Below are positions 54,756 to 64,000 of a stretch of DNA of 64,000 bases, one piece after another; positions within the stretch are counted from its first letter, which is position 1, and each line of letters opens with the position of its first letter. The stretch lies in assembly GCA_009733575.1 (NCBI GenBank), contig ML769383.1, positions 1 to 64,000 on the forward strand, written 5' to 3'. The notes beneath the pieces are model-generated. The model saw only the letters and a program-made list of their open reading frames with translations, ran no database searches and had not been told where the DNA came from. This stretch comes from Gymnopus androsaceus JB14. Its lineage: Eukaryota; Basidiomycota; Agaricomycetes; Agaricales; Omphalotaceae. The translations under genes were made by a program, and so were the position numbers.

Positions 54756-57700
54756 TCAAGTGCTAAAAGTAAGTATGCTATCTCGAATTTTGAGCTTAAC
54801 ACTCCTCTCCGCCGTCCAATCAAACTGCACCAACTCCAGAGTCTCTGCGATTGTCATATTCCCTTTCAAAACCCATTAGCCGATTGAAACAAAGGATGAT
54901 AGAACAGATATTACTCACCCGCATCCCCCACATTAAACTCCAACCTCTTAAATGGCTCCTCCCCATCCTTCCCCTTCCCCTTCCCTGACTCGGTGGCGCC
55001 CCCGGATTAAAAAAACTCACAAAGCTCGACCCAACCTTCCACACCAGAACCACACTTTCCTCCAACGACAACGTCACTAGCCTCCTACCATCCGGAGAAA
55101 AACTACACGCAGCTATTCGCTTTTTATGTCCTTCGAGGACGTAGAGCCGGATAGCGGTTTTTAAATCGTACATGACGAGGGCGCCTTCGGAGGTTCCTAC
55201 AGCGAGGCGTTGGGTAGGCATGTGGAAATCGACGGTTGGGAAACTGTACGGGAAGAGGTAGCTGGTTAGAAACTAGGGCCTGTTAGTAGAAAGAAAAACG
55301 TACGTCTTGACTACATGGCCTAATATTTCGGTGGCTGTATCCAACACTGCATCACGATTCGACGTCGAGTTAGGGTCTAGAGACTTGACGACTGCCTCCA
55401 TCAGCCGGGGTAGATTCGGATAAAGGACCAGAGGTCGCTGTAAGCAAAATCAATGACTATTCATTAGGTTAATATCCATCCACCGACCTTCTTGATCAAA
55501 AAAGCCACAATCTGCATAACCCCCTTCCTCTGCTCCATACTCGCCGGGTTCAAAATATCCAGTCCCAAAGTCGTCATGAACAACGGCGTATTCGTCGATG
55601 CGATATGCAGTATAGCTACTCTGGCTTGAGCACCGACATTCTGAGCATTAATACTGTCTTTCTTGGCGCTAGTTGCAAGAGTAAATAGAGAACGCAGAAT
55701 CTCGAGAGCGTCGATGTAATGCTGCCAGACGTGAAATCCGCGTGAGCAGAGATCGATAGCTAGGACTCGGTAGACGGAATGCTCGTCGTGGAGATACAGT
55801 GTGATGGATTTTGCGATATCTGTTAGGGCACTGTGTGCAGCGTCGGCGTCAGCGTAAGGCTCTTCTAATGCTGTTTGAATAATTACCTGGCAGAAAGCAT
55901 GCTGTATTTGTCTGCGGCAAGGTATCCACAAAGGAACAGCGCAAGAGCGGCCAATGCAGATTCTTTATCTGCAGTGGGTTGTAGGCACGGTACTAAAAGA
56001 ACGAGTAGTCAGTTTCATGTAGCAGAACATACTGCGTAAAATCCACTCACACTGATGCTGCCACTCATCCACAATCGCATTCGTATCCTCATCCGACAAC
56101 CTCACAACAGCCGCATCGAAAAGCATCCTCGCAGAATGTCGTAATTCACCTGAAAGCGAAAGCGGTAGATGAGCACCCTAATGTCAGGTCTATGTCTATA
56201 TGCGTATGTGCTTTGTTCGGCCTACTAGAAGCTCTCGAACCACCTCCGAGCGAGAAAATGCCAGATTGGGTGGTTTGTAATGTTGACCCTACGGGACCTG
56301 ATAAGCCTGTTGCGTAAAAAGGCTATTACTGTGCTGGTGCTTTCGGATAGTTCTAAAGAATTTTGTTTATTGTTAGTGCTTACAGCAAGCGGTAAGGACC
56401 TTACCTTCGAAAACGCTGAGAGCACGAAGAATGGCGACAATGGCCAGAGCCCGAGCGGCGGAAACGTCTCCAGAAAGACTCCAACACTGTTCGGGCTGGG
56501 TGTAGTGGTACAATGACAGAAATCCATTCCTTCTAAGTAGGATATTTTAGCAAAGAATTTTTGAAGAAGACATGGTCCTTACCGAGAGAATCCCACCGAA
56601 GCATTCCCAGGTTTAACACCTAGTCGTTCATAACATATCTCGTCGATGTCCTGATTCAGACCAGGTGTCAAAAGTAGCGATAACGTCGATCGTAGGTGTT
56701 CTCGAGCTAAAAGAATACTGCTGGTTTGTTTCCTGTTCGTGCTTACGGACTTTATGACCGAGAGAGAATCCGATATGAAGCCATTCAGGTCTAAAGAGAC
56801 AGAGCAAGCTACGACGAATTATTAGATGCGTAACATGCTTATCCTCTGGAAACAACTCACCAACATCGAGACTGTGATTACATTCGGATATCGTTTGCAA
56901 TGACTGATTCGAAGACGACTCGAGAGCTCTGCGTGGATTTGAGCAAGCCGGAAATCATGCACGAATTCAAGACATACAATTCTGTCCAGCCTCCTTGCGC
57001 AACAAGATCCTCGGCCTTGTCTAATGACATTGACCTCCAAAACTCTCTGGTTCGGACATCCCATAGTCGTACACGTTGATCAGCGTACGCCAAGAGAAGA
57101 TTGTCTGCTCCTAAATAGACTCGTTGTAAAGCAAATGGGGACCCAGGAACCAGATATAAGCTAAAAGATATTCAGCCTCAAATAAAAGACGAATATTCTA
57201 TGATGGCACGTACAACTGGAACCCATCCAACGCGATGACCGCGATAGCACCATCTTCCGATATGCACATGATAGCACCTCGAATAGGATTTCCTTTCACA
57301 TCTGGAAATTGCGCTACACGATGGAGTGGGGTTGTGAAAATAACCCACCGCGCACACAACTTCAAGCTGGAATGAAATTGAGCATGCGTCGCCACTATTA
57401 GAATGGTATGAGTACTTACTCGGTCGTCCAAATGGCAATTGAGCCATCATCCCCTCCGCCTATTATATACTGCACATTCGTGCGATCATTCTTCGCCAAA
57501 TGCAGCCCAATGATTCTACTAGTCCAACGCAATGTCGGAGTGCATAGGGCAGTCATGTATGGAAAACTTTTCATCGCATACTTTGAGAAAAGATGACTGG
57601 CGAAGACAACCATCGGCTAAATGAGCATGAGCAACTTGGGATGTAAAAAGGTATCTGCACCTACAATAGCCCAAGATGATTCTCTCCATGTCGATAATCA

Positions 57701-59831
57701 TCATTGCCGTGAGTTCAAGCGAATTCTTGGAAGGATTTTTAGGGCGGACTCCAGACAATCCGAGGCGTATTCCTCGGCGATCGCTGCTGTTTCTCGTCCC
57801 ATGAATACCTGAAGATTTGCTGATTGCGATCCATAGTCAGACATTCGAAGGGGGAGATAAATTCGACAGCATCATATGCACCAACTAGGAATTTTTCGCA
57901 ACAACTTGGGTCTGGAAATGTTATTAAAGCATGTCAAGTAGGATGAATACTGTCACAGCTCACTGTATCAAGGTGGGCTTCGTGTAGTTTTTGGCAGAAA
58001 GCTCTTCGCCGCTTGCATCAACAGCCACAGTTTTGTAAAGTTCGCATTGTTCCTGTAATAATGGTGAATACAAATTACCGTGAAATGCTCGCAGACGCAC
58101 CTCCATTATAACAGCGATGAACATTAGCATCGAGCCATTGCGCATAAGACAAGTCGTTTATCGGATGAGAAAAGAGCGAGACAAAGGTTCCATTTGCATA
58201 AGCTAAAGGCCTATAGATTTCGCAAGTCGGAGCTGTTCACAGTTCCTATGGAAGTAAAGTACTCACTACAAGCTCGTTCTCGGACCAGCCAACGCCCTTT
58301 AGGGCATCACCAATGGAGGAGATGCGATAATCGAGCAGAGGTCCTTGGGAAACAGTAAGGGTGCCAGTGACGGATACATCATCCAGTCGAACTCTACTCG
58401 ATCTTGAAGGTTCCGCAGCAGCGTTTTCATCAACAGATTTGGGCTTGCTCTTGAAAGGATTCGGAAGGGGCCCTAGTGCACCCAAATTCAGCTGCGATTC
58501 TTGGGGCTCTTTTATGGCCGTAGGGAGAACAGGTGCATGCGACAAGATATGTAACTGCTGTACAGCGAATTTGCCATCCACGTTTAGTGAATGAAACACG
58601 AATGACTCTAGGATGAAAACGTTGAAAGCGGAAAACCAGGGAAAAATTGGACACTCACGATTCTCTGTGTAATGTAAACCTGTTGTTTGAGGAAGCCCGT
58701 CGCAGAACCACTGTACCGATAGGCTCAAGTTTCACTTCAAGAGTTCCTATTAGGTGACTCGTGCGTAACTCGAGCAGAACAACTCTACAGCTGTCCTTTG
58801 GACTGTCATCAGGATCGAAGCTTAGAGAGACAGACTCTGCTGGCAACTGTGGCGGAGGCTAAGAGTAGAATGTTCTATAATGTTGTTGAATCCGAGTAAA
58901 GAATTATATAGACTCTCAACATACCTCACCGTAAGCGTACGAACGAAGTTGAGTCCAAAGCCACACGTCGTGTATCGATGGACTATGCTTGACTCCATCG
59001 GAAGACGCGAGATTCGTTTCGGCAATCTGGATGCTGGCGAAGCATTTTCCATCTCTGTTTGAAAGAATGGCCTAGATCACTAGATAGATGTAAGTAGCGC
59101 AATGAACAGACTACAACGCTTACACTTACCCAGAATCTTGCAACACTGCGGTCAGCTCGTCATTATGCAACAATTCGAGGCCAGTAACGCGATGCTTATG
59201 AACGCGCGGAGGTATAATGTGACATACGAGCTCGAGGTCTTTGGATACCTTCGAGTGAGAAGAGACCTTTGGAGATGAAGGAGTTGAAACAGTTAATGGA
59301 GTTGGAGCGGGGGAGGTGGTAGCAGATAACATGGACTTTGGTGGCTCTTTCCGTTTTCGTTCGGTAGAAGAAGATTTAGAAGTTGTTGGTTTATCTCGAT
59401 GAATTTCCAAGCTCGTTCTATCCCTTGGACCCCGACCCTTGAGCATATCCTTCAAGCTTTTCCGGCTCGTCATCGAAATCAACATAGTTCTTCGGAGCTT
59501 CGACCTGCTCTGTGGTTATACCGGATACAATTCTGGATCTGGAAGTGACAGGAAATGGAGAGTGTGAGCCTGAAGGAGAAGTTGAACGCGAGGCAGTTGT
59601 AGCCAAAGAAGCATGCGACAAAGCAGCTGGAGGCAGTAGTTTGAGAGTATTTCGTTTATCAGGAATTTCTGAGCGACGCAAGAGAAGTATAGAACCGTCT
59701 TCAAGGCCGACAATAGATCCTGCTGCGGTGTTATCGTCTACGCGGGATAATCCCCAGGATGCCAACACGCTCGCATTGGAATTGAATGAGGAATTGGACA
59801 AGTTGAGAAATGAGAAAGGCACTTGGAACAT
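54756..59831 (-). CDS. WD40 protein similar to WDR7 (rabconnectin-3 beta)
   Basis: Proteins of this type work with the V-ATPase regulator DMXL/Rav1 in animals. WD40-like strands open the protein (AAGSIVGLEDGSILLLRRSE) and continue (IIGGGDDGSIAIWTTE, LKLCARWVIFTTPL, LLLAYADQRVRLWDVRTREFWRSM). A helical middle part follows (RVLAIDLCSRGFHVWQHYIDALEILRSLF, FMTTLGLDILNPASMEQRKGVMQIVAFLIKK). The C-terminus has two more WD strands (RLAVGTSEGALVMYDLKTAIRLYVLEGHKKRIAACSFSPDGRRLVTLSLEESVVLVWK). This two-propeller layout with SEGALVMYD...GH and FSPDG is typical of WDR7. Many introns. Frame breaks: surplus A in A4 (59458-59461), a missing G in G5 (54999-55003), plus poorly resolved joins near 59080-59150 and 57900-58150. 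Start at 59831 is 143 bases from ARF6; an upstream exon is possible. Confidence 0.7.
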
Positions 59832-59974
59832 TGCTCAATCATTTTTAGCGCCGGAAATCAAGCCAAGCCCGCTGCCCAGGCGCTTATTTCGTTCCCAACT
59901 TACACCTGTTCCGTCTTGTGCGACAATCAATCCTCTCACCAAGTCGCTCTTTTGATTCTTTTTAACTTCAGAAA

Positions 59975-60826
<852 letters not shown>

Positions 60827-61304
60827 TTCGACCTTCGCATTCATCCGCACGCCTTTGATGTTCTCGTTCTTTATATCCGGAGACCTTCTCGTATACTAGA
60901 GCTCCACTGAGCATTTGATACCCGCCACATATATCCTGCTCTCCCTCTCCCCATAGAGCACGACATCCTCTGTTATGGCCATGCATGTTACTGCCACGTC
61001 GAAAGGACATTTTCGTTATTATTCTCATGCCCATGCCCTCGTCTCTTCGTCTTCCCTTGGTCTTTATCCTTCTTGCTACTCCCACCTATACATAAGTATT
61101 GTCTGATGACCGTTCCTTTCTATCGGTGGTTGGTTTTATCGTACACTTTAATGGATTTATTCAAACGGTATGCGCGCGATTATCTAAGAGATATTCGGAA
61201 TTACTGGCTGTCCATGTCATTGTCAATAAATAAGTAATGTCGTGCTAAGCTCATCATTTGTTGAACTCGACCGTGCTGCTCTCCGAGTCTGTACTTGCTC
61301 TCTC

Positions 61305-62693
61305 ATGTTGTCTGCGGCTCGTTCGTCGATTCTACGCAGAACTTTTACTACAAATTCCGTTGATGGCTTTACTGGCGCCATTGGAAATACGCCTCTCGTC
61401 AGTTTGTACTTTTATCTTCTGCCCCATCATTCTGAAGAAACGCTGTCTAGATCTACTTGAAAGGACTTTCTGAAAAGATTGGCTCTCATATCTATGGAAA
61501 AGCTGAATTCCAAAACCCTGGAGGTAGCGTCAAGGACCGCGCTGCTCTTGGTGTTGTTCGCGACGCAGAGCAACGAGGCGTGTAAGTATTGGGCTCTTTT
61601 TACATTACATTCAAAGACCTAACGTATATCTAGGCTGAAACCAGGAGGTACTGTCGTCGAAGGTACCGCCGGAAACACTGGAATCGGTTTGGCCCATGTC
61701 TGTCGAGCGAGGGGATACAGATGCGTTATATTCATGCCCAATAGTCAGGCAAGTTGATTGGTATTCCCATATTGCTTTACCTTATATATTCCAAAGAGTC
61801 AAGAAAAGATCGATCTTCTCCGTATGCTTGGAGCTGAAGTCTACCCTGTCCCTGCTGTTGCATACGAGAATCCAGCCAACTACAACCACCAGGCGCGCGA
61901 CTTTGCAAAGGATCTGCCTAATGCTATATGGACTGACCAATTCGACAACACTGCAAACGCGAAGTTTCATTATGAGACTACTGGTCCGGAAATTTGGGAG
62001 CAAACCAAAGGCGAATTGGATGGATTCATCTGTGCTACAGGAACAGGAGGTACACTAGCTGGTACAGGGAAATACCTGCAAGAAAAGAGTGGCGGAAAGA
62101 CACAGATCTGGCTGGCCGATCCTCCGGGCAGCGTGTTGACTAGTACGTGCATTGTATCTATATTTACAGCTCCGAGGCTGATGAGCCACAAGGTTATGTG
62201 ACCAGCGGCGGTAAGCTGAACGAAAGGACCGGAAGTTCAATCACGGAAGGTTTGCTTTGTTCCAAAATTGTTAGGGATTTAACCGGTGTTGACAGACGGC
62301 TTGAATAGGGATTGGCCAGGGACGGATCACGAACAATCTCGCAACGTTTGTAGACCAGCTGTCTGGTGCTTTCACGGTGGACGATACCAAGTCTATCGAA
62401 ATGCTATACCAGCTGCTCGATACAGACGGTTTATACATGGGCGCAAGCTCTGCATTAAACGTGGTCGCTGCAGCTGAACTAGGGATCAAATTGGGTAAAG
62501 GTACGGCTATCGACACGTCTTGATGGCTAATATTTTTTTTACTGATGCCGAGGTAGGCTCCAAAGTTGTGACGATGTTGTGCGATGGTGCCTACAGATAC
62601 CAAAGCCGTTTGTTCTCAAAGCAGTGGTTAAAGTCTAAAGGACTTGAGGATGCAATTCCAGAACATCTTAAAAAATATGCAGTTTTGGATTAG
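61305..62693 (+). CDS. Cysteine synthase (PLP-dependent), probably mitochondrial
   Basis: O-acetylserine sulfhydrylase-type enzyme that makes cysteine. The N-terminus [18 protein letters not shown] looks like a mitochondrial presequence. Catalytic region: GAIGNTPL, then [11 protein letters not shown] with the PLP lysine, [14 protein letters not shown] (cofactor-phosphate loop), [13 protein letters not shown], and SGSSITEGIGQGR-type motif here as [16 protein letters not shown]. The end is [22 protein letters not shown]...YAVLD. Six or so introns. One is subtle: at 62142-62191 the intron must run 50 nt from GTACGT to ACAAG to give [17 protein letters not shown]; a nearer CAG would break the frame. 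Symbols differ between fungi (cysB, cys11, CYS12), so none is given. Confidence 0.88.
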
Positions 62694-62778
62694 AGTAGCT
62701 AGTACAGTACTTTGTAGTACAGTTTGAAAATGCTTACTTAAGTAAACTAATCTGGCGCTGCTTGTTCCTCCCTTCCAT

Positions 62779-64000
62779 GACCGCGTCGACATCGTCCCCG
62801 CCCGACGTTCAGTCAGAGGACGCTATAACGAGCCCCACAGAACCAGTAGCGCAAAAACCTGAACCTGATGCGCAAGTCGACGCTCAGCCTCTTGATCGGT
62901 CAAATGTAGCTGAGCATGCAGAACCTGTCAGTGGCGTAGAAGCCTCTGCACCTGTTGCAGGGGTCTCCTCTGAACAAAAGGCCGCGCCAGCTGCTGAAAC
63001 CGCAGGAAAAGACGTGTTACCGGCGTCTGTCAAACTTACGGAAAAATCAACCGAGAAGGAAAAAGTCGAGGAGGGCGCTTCTCCTTCTCCCACTCTTACC
63101 AGTGACCATCGTCGACAAGCGCAGATGTCTTCAACTACAGAAACTGCCGCTGCTTCGCAGGAAACTCCGAAAACAAAACCGTCTCGGTCGAAGCCTTCAT
63201 TTTTTTCTAGACTGGTTCGAATACTCCTTCCATGTGTTCCTTCTTCACCTCATTCTCAACCTATCGAAATTGACGAACCAAAAACAGCTCCTGTTTCCAC
63301 AACCGAAAAACCCAAGGCTTCAAAGGAGGCTCTTGAAGGCACTACTTCCGCTGCAGAGCCGTCCCCGAGTAAGACGCCAGCCGCTTCCGCGAACAATGCG
63401 CCTCTGCCTCTCAGCATCCCTCCCGTTCCCGTCACTCCAACTACTCCAGATGGAGATCTTATTCTTCCTCCTACACCTACCAACCAACTCTTGCCCCAGG
63501 CCGAGACAGAGGGAATGACCTCTGGCGCTGTCGTACCTCCAGGTTCTAGCGGCACGATAGACAGTAAACGTTCCTCGCATTATTCCACGTCCAAGACGAA
63601 TGGGGCTGCTGATGGGGAGGATTCAGAGGGTACAAGCAGTTTCACCGACGACGATGAGATTGAGGATGTCAACAACATGGATGACATTGAAGATGAGGAG
63701 GACAGACTTATATCTCAAGGTGGCGCGGGTATACCTATCGGACCAGTACGTGTTCTGTTCATCCACAAACAACACTAGTGTGTTCATGTTGCAATATCTA
63801 GGATGGCGTTCCACGGCCTCTGTTACCTCCCATTGCGCCTCAACATGTAGGCAGGAAATGTCTTGTGCTGGATCTTGATGAGACACTCGTCCACAGCAGT
63901 TTCAAGGTGCTTTACGGATCGTTCTGAAGCCTATCAATTCCTAACCCTTTGCACAGTCAATACCGCAGGCAGACTACGTAGTACCTGTCGAGATTGAGTA
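62779..64000 (+). CDS. NIF/FCP1-type phosphatase (PSR1-like), 3' end beyond the window
   Basis: A Ser/Thr phosphatase of the HAD superfamily; relatives in yeast (Psr1/Psr2, Nem1) act in salt stress or lipin activation. After the ATG at 62779 comes about 330 residues of low-complexity Ser/Pro/Thr/Glu sequence, with a possible membrane-binding patch KPSFFSRLVRILLPCVPSS near 63200. An acidic stretch (DDDEIEDVNNMDDIEDEEDRL) precedes an intron at 63748-63801. The catalytic domain then begins, with GRKCLVLDLDETLVHSSFK (DxDxT nucleophile motif). A second intron follows, and the sequence resumes with IPQADYVVPVEIE before the window ends. The long leader with a basic-hydrophobic patch fits Psr1-type enzymes better than Nem1, but the missing C-terminus leaves this open. 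Confidence 0.85.

Noticed and set aside
62142..62170. A frame break or 27-nt micro-intron in cysteine synthase
   Set aside because: A 50-nt intron using the later ACAAG acceptor gives the conserved [14 protein letters not shown] segment in frame, so no error is needed.

Overview
The window is nuclear DNA of a filamentous fungus, most likely a basidiomycete of the Agaricomycetes. The evidence is gene-dense DNA with many short (about 46-60 nt) GT-AG introns, no operons, several close divergent promoters, and fungal families: LIM-RhoGAP, a Bta1-type betaine-lipid synthase fusion, mushroom-type F-box and seven-helix membrane proteins, and an NB-ARC/TPR protein. All assignments rest on reading translated exons and motifs by eye; no database search was made.

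Layout. 1-9.5 kb: a truncated coiled-coil gene, RPA43 and PAM16 back to back, an unknown acidic protein, a PaiB-like FMN-binding protein, and a serine-rich coiled-coil protein. 9.9-11.8 kb: a stand-alone adenylation enzyme. 11.8-16.6 kb: a gene-poor stretch with a transposon-like repeat and decayed coding remnants. 16.6-40.6 kb: F-box protein, KTI12, LIM/C1/RhoGAP protein, RFC1, betaine-lipid synthase, RAD23, an LRR protein, a second F-box-like protein, and a seven-helix membrane protein. 40.6-42 kb: a second, inverted copy of the repeat. 42-46.9 kb: a short-chain dehydrogenase and a CLIP-170-type CAP-Gly protein. 47.4-52.6 kb: an AT-rich NLR-type (STAND) gene with a long, homogeneous TPR array, followed by 2 kb of AT-rich non-coding DNA. 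54.7-64 kb: a WDR7-like WD40 protein, ARF6, cysteine synthase, and the start of a PSR1/NIF-type phosphatase.

Housekeeping genes dominate: Pol I transcription, mitochondrial import, replication clamp loading, ubiquitin-linked repair, tRNA modification, Rho/Arf signalling, microtubule plus ends. The most unusual item is the NLR-type gene, with a C2-like N-terminus, a helical domain, NB-ARC and about 17 TPRs, set in an AT-rich island.

A second theme is data quality or gene decay. Many genes, including the normally invariant ARF6, need a single-base correction, usually in a short homopolymer, to stay in frame. Reading frames here should be checked against raw reads or RNA before any gene is called a pseudogene.
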